Positions 26,438 through 34,041 of a stretch of DNA of 64,000 nucleotides are shown piece after piece. The position numbers and the translations under genes are program-made. Positions within the stretch are counted from its first letter, which is position 1. Each line of letters starts with the position of its first letter. The stretch spans positions 186,001 to 250,000 of the forward strand of contig JAAVLZ010000001.1 of assembly GCA_012034405.1 (NCBI GenBank). Reading direction: 5' to 3'. The notes under the pieces were generated by a model that made no database searches, was not told where the DNA came from, and saw only the letters and a list, made by a program, of their open reading frames with translations. This DNA comes from Oscillospiraceae bacterium HV4-5-C5C (GTDB taxonomy: Bacteria; Bacillota; Clostridia; Saccharofermentanales; Fastidiosipilaceae).

Positions 26438-27376
26438 TCAGACCACCCTGAATAATCTGGCCAGGACCTGGCGATCCAGCTGCCGGCCGATAAACGTCAG
26501 GCTCCGGCCTGCGGCAGCCGACGGCGTGACCCGGACGTCTCCCGGTACATACTGGACCAGCAGATAGCCCCCGCCTGTCTCAGGTACCAGGCCCTTGGCG
26601 CGGAGCACCGTACCACAGGAACCATCCGCCAGCAGGCTGAACTGCTGCTGTAGCCAGGCTGCCTGACAGGCAAATGGAATGGTCAGGGTCAGGGTCTCAA
26701 ACTGCTCCCCGGCCTTGTGGTGGTGCTCATGAGCGTGCGGCGCTGATTCCGTCTCTACCTGGGACAGGCTTTCAGTGGCAGCCGCGTTTTTATCCGGGCG
26801 GAGCAGTTCCGCCGCGGACAGCTCAGACCAGGCAGTACTCCAAAGCCCGGCCTCAGGATTCAGCTGACGGACCCAGGCGGCCGCGGCTTCAACCGCCTCC
26901 GGTTGCGCTTCCACCCGGCTGAATACGATAGCGTCCGCATGCGCGATCTGATCTTCGTAAAAATCTCCAAAGTTATCCAGATACATCTGACAACGGCTGA
27001 CATCTGCTACCGTCACAGTGGCAGCTAAATCGGCCAGCGCCTGAATACGGGGATCCCGGCAGCTTTGGATCAGATCAGATAGTCTGGCTACGCCGGACGG
27101 TTCAATCAGGATATCCTGCGGCTGATAGTCGCGCAGAACCGTCAGCAGGGCCTGGATAAAGTCACCGGACAAGCTGCAGCAGATGCAGCCGGCGGACAAT
27201 TCTTTCACCTTAATGCCGTCGCTTTTCAGCAGCGCGGCATCCACGCTGGTCTCCCCAAAGTCATTTTCAAGCAGCACCACCTGGCGGGCTGAAAAGGCTT
27301 CCCGGAGCAGCTTTTAGATCAGGGTGGTTTTGCCGGCGCCTAAAAAGCCAGCTATGATGTAAAGCTTTGTCTTCAT
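26438..27376 (-). pseudogene. CobW/COG0523 GTPase with an in-frame TAA after the P-loop
   Basis: The frame begins MKTKLYIIAGFLGAGKTTLI, a textbook COG0523 N-terminus with its Walker A. It then meets TAA at 27316-27314, where the family normally has Gln (TLIQKLL). In the same frame it continues KLLREAFSARQVVLLENDFG, the metal-binding CxCC motif AGCICCSLSGDF and a His-rich loop (HAHEHHHK) typical of metal-handling members, to a stop at 26438. A single CAA-to-TAA change explains the interruption. A GTG at 27280 could start a 280-residue product without the P-loop. It is the first gene of the operon, behind the promoter at 27544-27571. Confidence 0.85.
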
Positions 27377-27485
27377 TCGATTCTGTAACAGCCTTTCTGT
27401 TCAGTCTGACCCGTGCGCCGGGATCAGTCTGCTGGCCTGGCTTGAGGCCGGTCTAGCTCCGGCAGCGGTCCACTCAGTGAACTGA

Positions 27486-27507
27486 CACTGGCAGTTACCT
27501 GCCAGTG
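27486..27507. promoter_or_regulatory. Perfect hairpin in the leader of the CobW operon
   Basis: CACTGGCAG and CTGCCAGTG form a 9-bp perfect stem around TTAC. A smaller inverted repeat (TCAGT/ACTGA) abuts at 27474-27485. Both lie inside the predicted 5' untranslated RNA of the minus-strand operon, about 30 to 60 bases after the transcription start. Confidence 0.5.
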
Positions 27508-27519
27508 CGCTGATGCAGT

Positions 27520-27534
27520 TGCATATTATTTGCA
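27520..27534. promoter_or_regulatory. Putative operator (TGCATATTATTTGCA) at the CobW operon start site
   Basis: A 15-bp imperfect palindrome with TGCA arms and an AT core lies just downstream of the -10 box, across the predicted +1 region, where a repressor would block transcription. Zur-type regulation is plausible because COG0523/permease operons are often zinc-controlled in Firmicutes, but the motif does not match a Zur box that I can confirm. Confidence 0.45.
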
Positions 27535-27543
27535 TGTACGCCT

Positions 27544-27571
27544 ATTATAGTTTGAAGTGCCAGTCTGTCAA
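27544..27571 (-). promoter_or_regulatory. Sigma-A promoter of the CobW/permease/DUF1980 operon
   Basis: A consensus TTGACA (27571-27566) and consensus TATAAT (27549-27544) are separated by 16 bases on the minus strand. This is the best promoter match in the window and lies about 170 bases before the first ATG. Confidence 0.85.
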
Positions 27572-27628
27572 GCAGAATCGCTGTGCTAAACTGTTAAAGC
27601 AGGATAAAGAAAAGCAGGAGGTCCCCTC

Positions 27629-28156
27629 ATGACAGCTCGGTTTGTTAAGCCCCCCGGCGGTGCCTTCAGCCTGACACCGCTGGCGGCATCAGAAGCAGAG
27701 TTACTCTGGTATTTTTTATATTTGGCTATTTTTGTGCCGCCAGGCGCGCCGGCACCGGCACTGTCAATCCTGGAGCAACCGCAAATCAGCCGCTATGTCA
27801 AGGGCTTTGGCGGCCAGCCAGGCGACCTGGGCCTGCTGGCAAGGCTGCAGGGCCGACCGGTCGGGGCCGCCTGGACCCGCATACTGGAGCAGCCCAGTAA
27901 TCGCGGCTATGGCTATGCCGGGCCCGGGATACCGGAGCTCTCCATTTCCGTGCTCCCGGCATACCGCGGGCAGGGCCTGGGGACTTGTTTGCTCCAGCAG
28001 CTGCACCAGCGGTTGCAGTGGCAGGGTTACCAGCAAGTGTCCCTTTCCGTACAACCGGCTAATCCCGCCCGGCACCTTTATGAACGGCTGGGTTACCGCT
28101 GTGTCCGGAAAAAGCCGGATGACTGGCTGCTGCTGTGGCAGTCAGGGGCCTTCTGA
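27629..28156 (+). CDS. GNAT family N-acetyltransferase
   Basis: 175 residues. The acetyl-CoA binding motif is LSISVLPAYRGQGLGTCLLQ (Q/RxxGxG/A type) near residue 105-125, and the C-terminal part has the typical PANPARHLYERLGYRCV. A strong GCAGGAGG lies before the ATG. The acceptor substrate is unknown. It faces the PLD-helicase gene convergently, 42 bases away. Confidence 0.9.
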   Translation: MTARFVKPPGGAFSLTPLAASEAELLWYFLYLAIFVPPGAPAPALSILEQPQISRYVKGFGGQPGDLGLLARLQGRPVGAAWTRILEQPSNRGYGYAGPGIPELSISVLPAYRGQGLGTCLLQQLHQRLQWQGYQQVSLSVQPANPARHLYERLGYRCVRKKPDDWLLLWQSGAF

Positions 28157-28198
28157 CGGTCTTGCCCAAGCTATTGTTGCCCGCTGAGCGCGTTACTG

Positions 28199-31100
28199 TC
28201 AGACCGCCAGCAATTGGTTGGTCACCCGCAGGAATTTTGCCGGAATAGCTTGCTGCAGGCGCCAGATTATATTCATGGGCCGGCTGCCGCGGTGCTCCAC
28301 ATAGTCTGCCTTACCCAGATAGGTGTAGGGCATAGCCAGCCCAGACAGCAAAGGATCCTGTTTGCTGGCCCGGACAAAAAGCAGCACCTGACTGCCTTGC
28401 TCCCGATGATGGATATAGCGCTGACCGGTCGGCGACGTCTCCGCGGTGGTGCTTTGACTTTGCCAGTGAAAGAGCTGTTCATTGATCGAATAATCCCGGT
28501 ACATGGTGCTGGGCGAATAATCTTTGTCCGACTTATTCAATGTGACCAGCAGCACATCCGTCTGGTGATGGGGCAGCCATTTGACGCCTTCGCGGACAGT
28601 TGCCGGCCGGGGGTGGTCCAGGGCTGCCAGCAGTTGATCGCGACTGTAACTGCAGTGCAGGTCCAGCGGACAGTCAAAGCCCAGATCCACCGGTTCATCC
28701 ATGAAATCAATCCGGTTGAAGGTATAAGCCAGCAGGTCCTGGATTTCTTGCAGCATCACAGGACTATGAGCCAGCTGCTCCCAGCGCTTTGCTTCCCCGT
28801 CTCCGGTACCTTCCCCACCGCTGGCGGCTTCGGGCCACAAGGTAAAGTAGAACATCTTCAGCAGCCGCTGTTCGCCGGGCAGAAGTCCTGCCGTTTTAAC
28901 TTGTCCGCCGCTGGCTTCAAGCTGAGGTAACAGCTTTTGCAAAAAGCGGATCCAGCGCCGGGAATCCAACAGGGCCAGCCGGGGCAAGGCTTTGGTAACG
29001 GCTGGTTCCGCAGGTTCTTGAAAATCCGGCCGCAGACCTGCAGCCACACTGAGGCGAGCCAGGCTGCCCCGGCCGTATAGCTGCCGGGGGTCCAGATGAT
29101 AATAGGTCAGGAACGCAGCTAAAGACAGCGGCTGGCCGCTGTCCTGACTGAAGCTTGCCAGCCGGCTGACCATGCCTGCCTTGGTATTCAGAGCGTGGCG
29201 GATGTTATTCAGTACATAGTCGCTGGCCACTTTCTCCAGCTGGATATAACAGCCGCGGGGCAAGGATGGAAAGCCTTGCTTCAGTTCCGCAGCGACACCG
29301 TGGCTGCCCGGAGCCAGCAGGGCCGCAAACTTGGACTCAAAGTCATAGTGCCAGTTAGCTTGACCGATAAAGTCCAGTACCGTCAAGCAGTCTTTACCTT
29401 CGGCCAGACGCAAGCCGCGCCCCAGCTGCTGCAAAAAAACGGTCAGGGACTCGGTCGGCCGCAAAAAGAGCACGGTATTGACTTCAGGGATATCCACCCC
29501 CTCATTATAGAGATCAACCACAAAGATAAAGTTAAGCTCCTTCCGGCGCAGACGCTGCCGGGCTTGCTGACGGTCTTCGCCAGGAGATTGCGCGGTCAGG
29601 GCCAGAGCACGCAATCCCCGCTCATTGAAATAGTCAGCCATGAACTGGGCATGCGCGACAGAAACGCAAAAGCCCAGGGCGCAAAGCTCAGCCGGGGACG
29701 AGCAGTAGCGCAGGACTGTGCGCCAGACGTGCTCCGCGCGCCGGCTGGCCACCGCCCGGTCCAGCGAGTAGAGCTGGTTCAGTTGCTCACGGTCGTAGCC
29801 GCCGCGCACCCAGCGAAGCTGAGACAAGTCCACCGGATCCGTCACCCCAAAATATTGAAAAGGGCTGAGCAAGCCGCGGTCAATGGCCTCTGGCAGACGG
29901 ATCTCTGCGGCAATGCGTCCGCTAAAGGTAGTCAGTATATCCTGACCGTCCAGGCGCTCCGGGGTGGCCGTAAGTCCTAACAAGATGTGAGGGCTGAAGT
30001 AATTCAACAGCTGCCGGTAGCTGGGTGCTGCGGCGTGGTGGAATTCGTCCACGATAATGAAATCATAGTAGTCAGCCGGCAGCTGATCCCACAGGGTCTG
30101 AGCCTGCAGCATCTGGATGGAGATGAATAGCTGCGCGGCACTGCCCGGTCGGACGCTGCCGACGTAGAGTTCACCAAAATTAGGATCGCGCAAGACCGCC
30201 CGGAACGTTGCCAGGCTTTGTTTAAGGATTTCTTCTCGGTGAGCCACAAAGAGCAAGCGATTGGCCTGGCCGGGGTGCTCTCTGACATAGCGCTGGTAAT
30301 CAAAGGCGGAAATGACGGTCTTACCTGTGCCGGTCGCCGCCACAACCAGATTGCGATAGCAGCCGCGCACTTTGCGTTCGGCCTGCAGACGATCCAGGAT
30401 CTCCTGCTGAAAGGGATAGAGGCGGAGATCAAAATAATAGGGTTCCTCCGGATTCATCCCGCCCTGGCGCTCCGCCCGGAGCGCCTGCTGCAGGCGCTCG
30501 TGATCCTGGCTCCTGTAAGCTTCAAATTCCGCGGCGTGCCAGTAGCTGTCAAATGTGGCCCGGATCTTTTCAATGGTGTCCGGCAGGTCCTGGGCAGTTA
30601 CTTTCACATTCCATTCCAGACCGCTGGACAAAGCCGCGGCTGACAGGTTAGAGGAGCCGATATAAGCCGTTGTAAAGCCCGTCCCGCGCTCAAAGAGATA
30701 GGTTTTAGCGTGCAACCGGGTCTGCTTGGTGTCGTAGGAGATCCGGATCTCCGTGTTTGGCAGTTGGCTCAGCGCTTCTATGGCTTTTAGCTCAGTGGCG
30801 CCAAGGTAAGAGGTGGTGATGACGCGAAGGCTGTGACCCTCTGTCTGGCAGAAGCTTTGCAGCGCCGGCCAGAGCAGACGCAGCCCGCTCCAGCGGATAA
30901 AAGAAACCAGCATCACCACCTGATCTGCAGTCTGAATTTCCCGGGCCAGTTCAGCGTAGAGCTGAGGCTCACGTACGGCTCCGGTGAAGAGACTGCTTCT
31001 GGCCAGCGAAGTCTCCGGCCGGGGCAATTGAGCCGCAGAATGACCGCCCAGCAACCGCGGATCCTGCTGGCGAAGCACGGCCAGCAGCAATTCCGCCGGC

Positions 31101-31378
31101 AGATCAACGGTTTGCTCTGCAAAGGCCGCTTCCCTGGTGCTATGCCGGATAGCCGAAACGATCTGGTTAAGCAGGTTGATCTGCTCCTCCAGACTGCCGC
31201 CGTTATCCACTACATTTTCCAGGCCCTGGCGCAGGACCTGGGCTATATATTGACTCAAGACCTGGGCTGCCTCCGCGGGATCAATCCTGGACCGGGCCTG
31301 ACAGGAAGCAGGGATGTCCTGGAGTTCCCGGCTCAGCTGCTGGTTAATCAGTTGTTCGTAAATGCCTGGCGCTAGCAT
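28199..31378 (-). CDS. PLD nuclease - SF2 helicase - DUF3427 protein (SauUSI-like type IV restriction candidate)
   Basis: 1059 residues. The N-terminal phospholipase-D-type nuclease has HAKTYLFE and GSSNLSAAAL near residues 223-250. The SF2 helicase core has Walker A VVAATGTGKTVISAFDY near 350, DEFHHAAAPSY near 446, GLTATPERLDGQD near 472 and motif VI QQLGRGLRLAEG near 655. The last 350 residues match the DUF3427 region (LHCSYSRDQLLAALDH, HHQTDVLLVTLNK, YRDYSINEQLFHWQSQS). This order is that of SauUSI, a modification-dependent restriction enzyme of Staphylococcus that cuts 5-methylcytosine DNA. A defence role is inferred. The gene stands alone, as type IV enzymes can. Confidence 0.9.
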   Translation of the reverse strand: MLAPGIYEQLINQQLSRELQDIPASCQARSRIDPAEAAQVLSQYIAQVLRQGLENVVDNGGSLEEQINLLNQIVSAIRHSTREAAFAEQTVDLPAELLLAVLRQQDPRLLGGHSAAQLPRPETSLARSSLFTGAVREPQLYAELAREIQTADQVVMLVSFIRWSGLRLLWPALQSFCQTEGHSLRVITTSYLGATELKAIEALSQLPNTEIRISYDTKQTRLHAKTYLFERGTGFTTAYIGSSNLSAAALSSGLEWNVKVTAQDLPDTIEKIRATFDSYWHAAEFEAYRSQDHERLQQALRAERQGGMNPEEPYYFDLRLYPFQQEILDRLQAERKVRGCYRNLVVAATGTGKTVISAFDYQRYVREHPGQANRLLFVAHREEILKQSLATFRAVLRDPNFGELYVGSVRPGSAAQLFISIQMLQAQTLWDQLPADYYDFIIVDEFHHAAAPSYRQLLNYFSPHILLGLTATPERLDGQDILTTFSGRIAAEIRLPEAIDRGLLSPFQYFGVTDPVDLSQLRWVRGGYDREQLNQLYSLDRAVASRRAEHVWRTVLRYCSSPAELCALGFCVSVAHAQFMADYFNERGLRALALTAQSPGEDRQQARQRLRRKELNFIFVVDLYNEGVDIPEVNTVLFLRPTESLTVFLQQLGRGLRLAEGKDCLTVLDFIGQANWHYDFESKFAALLAPGSHGVAAELKQGFPSLPRGCYIQLEKVASDYVLNNIRHALNTKAGMVSRLASFSQDSGQPLSLAAFLTYYHLDPRQLYGRGSLARLSVAAGLRPDFQEPAEPAVTKALPRLALLDSRRWIRFLQKLLPQLEASGGQVKTAGLLPGEQRLLKMFYFTLWPEAASGGEGTGDGEAKRWEQLAHSPVMLQEIQDLLAYTFNRIDFMDEPVDLGFDCPLDLHCSYSRDQLLAALDHPRPATVREGVKWLPHHQTDVLLVTLNKSDKDYSPSTMYRDYSINEQLFHWQSQSTTAETSPTGQRYIHHREQGSQVLLFVRASKQDPLLSGLAMPYTYLGKADYVEHRGSRPMNIIWRLQQAIPAKFLRVTNQLLAV

Positions 31379-31412
31379 CGCTTAAGCCTCCCTTATGCTT
31401 TGCTGCAACGAT

Positions 31413-32012
31413 TCAATCACGGCAGTCTGGTCCAGCCGCCACCGTGCAAGCCTGCGCGGCCAACCAGTCGGCACGGCGCAGAACATTCAATTGGGTTACC
31501 TCAGTCGTCCCATATTGCGTCTGGTGTAAGACCTGCTTATACGGTTTGAAGCCGCACTTTTCCTGCACCCGGGCAGACTGATGGTTGCGGGTAAAGTAGC
31601 CGCAAAACACCGCCGCAAGCTGCTGCTCCTTAAAAAGCCAGCGCAGGGCGGCCTGTACCGCTTCCGGCATCAATCCCCGGCCCCAATAAGGCTTAGCCAG
31701 AACATAGCCGATCTCCCGGCAAGCGAGAGGCTGGAACTCCGGAGCCTGGTCTTCGCGATATAACTCTATCCCCAGGGAACCGATCACCCGGCCCTGCCGC
31801 TCCACTGCGAAGGTCTTTTTTTCCGTGATAAAGATTTCCAGAATGGCGCGGGAGGTCTCAATATCCTGATGCGGCAGCCAGCCTGCCAGCTGTCCCACAC
31901 CCTCAACAGAAGCATAGGCATAAAGGTCAGCCAGATCAGATGCTTGCCAGGGGCGAAGCCAGAGCCTTGGCGTCTTAAGCCTCACCTCACTGATATCAAT
32001 ATCCGCGTTCAT
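31413..32012 (-). CDS. GNAT family N-acetyltransferase (RimJ/RimL-like)
   Basis: 199 residues. RLKTPRLWLRPWQASDLADL at the N-terminus, IGYVLAKPYWGRGLMPEAVQ as the acetyl-CoA loop near residue 108, and NHQSARVQEKCGFKPY near 145 are hallmarks of the RimJ/L-type acetyltransferases. GGAGGGGAGGAG precedes the ATG. It probably acetylates a protein N-terminus or small amine; the substrate is unknown. Confidence 0.92.
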   Translation of the reverse strand: MNADIDISEVRLKTPRLWLRPWQASDLADLYAYASVEGVGQLAGWLPHQDIETSRAILEIFITEKKTFAVERQGRVIGSLGIELYREDQAPEFQPLACREIGYVLAKPYWGRGLMPEAVQAALRWLFKEQQLAAVFCGYFTRNHQSARVQEKCGFKPYKQVLHQTQYGTTEVTQLNVLRRADWLAAQACTVAAGPDCRD

Positions 32013-32118
32013 GTTTGCTCCTCCCCTCCTTACAGGGCCAGGTCCGGGCGGCTTTCCGGCAGGCCGGACAGGCGGGACATCCCCCAGGTGTACGCGTCAC
32101 AAGCGGGTCAGTTGCCGC

Positions 32119-32451
32119 TCAAAGCTCGTCGTACTTTTTAGCGCTGTTCCGGGCTTTGTCAACCGGGTATTTGCGGGCGTTTTGCCGGAGCTTGGCCGCG
32201 ACAATCTGATCCGGATCCAGATCCAGGTGATCGGCCAGCAAGCAGGCATAGATCAGAACATCCGCCAGCTCCTCTTTCATCTGCGGTAGTTTAGCGCGGC
32301 ATTCCAGATCGGCTCCGGACCACTGGAACAGTTCCAGCAGCTCGGAAGCTTCCAGCGAGAGTGAGATAGCCAGATCTTTGGCGTTATGAAACTGTTTCCA
32401 GTTACGGTCATCCCGAAACTTCAGAATGGCCTGGTGATTTTCCTGATTCAT
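32119..32451 (-). CDS. MazG-like nucleotide pyrophosphohydrolase
   Basis: 110 residues, all-alpha NTP pyrophosphohydrolase of the dUTPase/MazG superfamily. The metal-binding pattern is SLEASELLELFQW (ExxE) and KEELADVLIYACLLAD (ExxD). NWKQFHNAKDLAISLSLEAS is the typical N-terminal block. CAGAGGAGG stands before the ATG. It hydrolyses non-canonical NTPs to NMP and pyrophosphate as housekeeping of the nucleotide pool. Confidence 0.93.
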   Translation of the reverse strand: MNQENHQAILKFRDDRNWKQFHNAKDLAISLSLEASELLELFQWSGADLECRAKLPQMKEELADVLIYACLLADHLDLDPDQIVAAKLRQNARKYPVDKARNSAKKYDEL

Positions 32452-32656
32452 GTACTGCCTCCTCTGGTAAGCCTAAGGCTTTGATATTGTATATTATAGC
32501 CTTGAGCAAAGCCTGGTCGGGCTGAATTTATGCTGCAGGGTGATATAACTCTCAAAGTGTGGTGACCCGGGATGATGCTGGCAGCGGGGCTGGCCAACGC
32601 CTTAGTCGCCTGAAAGGCAGGTCTGCTCAAGGGCAGTCGTCCGGATGAAACCGGTC

Positions 32657-33562
32657 TTACAGCGTTACCTGCCGGTAGTGCTCCGCCTGAAGCTGCTGCA
32701 GCAGCTCCTGTTCCTGCTCCGGCCGCAGATTCTCCATCGGGCGGCGCATTTTGGTGGTCGCAATCACACCTTCAGCCTGCAGAATCACTTTATATGCCGC
32801 GATGTTATTAACGGCGCACATCAGGTCATTGAGCCGGTTTGTCCGGCGCTGCAGCTGCGTTGCCCGGGCGTAATCCTGCTGTTGCAAGGCCTGCCACAGG
32901 CCGGCATAGTGCTCCGGAATACACTGCGCGTTGCCGCTCACCACGCCGTCGCCGCCAGCCGCGAAGACTACCTCAAAAAGCTGGTCCGGTCCGGCCAGTA
33001 CACTGAATTGTCCCTGGCGGATCAGCATCAGCTGCTGCAGCCGGGTCATATCCGGGTAGCTGTACTTGATACCCACAACATTTGGGCACGTCGCCGCGAT
33101 CCGGCCGGCCAGCGCCGCGGTAATATCATTGACGGCGTTCTGCGGGATGCTGTAAAGATAGACTGGGAAATCCGCCGGAACCGCGCCGGCTACGGTCTGA
33201 TAAAAGTCCAGCAGGCCCCGGTCACTAAGCTTGTAGAAAACCGGCGTCACCACGCCGATGCCATCCGCGCCGATCTCTGCCGCGTGGCGGGATAACGCCA
33301 GGGTATCCGCCAGATTCCAGGCACCGGTCTGGATAAACACCGGCACCCTGCCCCGGGTCCGGCGCACGACAGTTTCCGCCGTCAATTTCCGTTCCGCTAC
33401 CGTGAGATACATCATTTCGCCGGTCGTGCCGCAGGGATACAGACCCTGCAGACCACCCGCAATGCAGTGCTCCACCAGCCGCTCCAGGCTGGCCACATCC
33501 ACCTGGTCATCCTGAGTCAGGGGCGTAATTAATGGAACGACCGTACCACGCAGCTTTTTCAT
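32657..33562 (-). CDS. DapA/NanA-family aldolase (dihydrodipicolinate synthase superfamily)
   Basis: 301 residues, (beta/alpha)8 barrel. Motifs are GLYPCGTTGEMMYLTVAE near residue 40, VYLYSIPQNAVNDI with the catalytic Tyr near 137, and the Schiff-base Lys in VGIKYSYPDM near 166. GATAAAGC before the ATG is a weak site. Family members synthesise dihydrodipicolinate or cleave sialic or other keto-sugar acids. The isolated position beside catabolic genes argues against the lysine pathway, but sequence alone does not settle it. Confidence 0.9.
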   Translation of the reverse strand: MKKLRGTVVPLITPLTQDDQVDVASLERLVEHCIAGGLQGLYPCGTTGEMMYLTVAERKLTAETVVRRTRGRVPVFIQTGAWNLADTLALSRHAAEIGADGIGVVTPVFYKLSDRGLLDFYQTVAGAVPADFPVYLYSIPQNAVNDITAALAGRIAATCPNVVGIKYSYPDMTRLQQLMLIRQGQFSVLAGPDQLFEVVFAAGGDGVVSGNAQCIPEHYAGLWQALQQQDYARATQLQRRTNRLNDLMCAVNNIAAYKVILQAEGVIATTKMRRPMENLRPEQEQELLQQLQAEHYRQVTL

Positions 33563-34041
33563 AGCTTTATCCTCATTTCGCCATTAGTATCCGTGAGCTG
33601 ATTACAGCTTGACTGATTCAACGCGGCGGATTCAGACCAGATCAAACCCGGCGCTTGGGGCCCGCCGGTTTCAGCCGCAGCCCGCAGTCACAACCTTAAT
33701 TAATGATTATAGCCTTTGCCCGCATTGGTGGACCGCCGCTCTGAAGGCTTTATGGTTTGTTCACGTTTTGCTGCCCTCTCTCCCCCAGCCAGGCTGCGGG
33801 CGCGGTAAGCGGGCTGGCGGTCGGACGCCCGCAGGAGGTACCCTGCCTGCTTTGTTCAGGGTAGCTGGACAGTTCAGCCAGGCCTGTCAGTGGTCAGACG
33901 GCATATGGAACGATTGACTTCGCCCATAGTCAGCACGGACAGAGGCTCCGGGCAACGTCGCCCAGCAGGCGAGGCAGCCCGCCAGTCCGGCTAAAGGATC
34001 CTGTCCACTGCAGTCACCAGCCTGATAAGCTTTACAGCTGA
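33563..34041. other. Intergenic region, no gene recognised
   Basis: 480 bases between the aldolase gene and the response regulator stop. A palindromic AT-rich TTAATTAATGATTATAG lies near 33697 and may belong to the aldolase promoter. CCTGAT/ATCAGG just past 34041 could form a weak hairpin after the response regulator. A 102-codon open frame on the plus strand lacks coding character. Confidence 0.4.

Noticed and set aside
33609-33917. 102-codon plus-strand frame upstream of the aldolase gene
   Set aside because: No ribosome binding site, composition unlike neighbouring proteins, and no conserved pattern.
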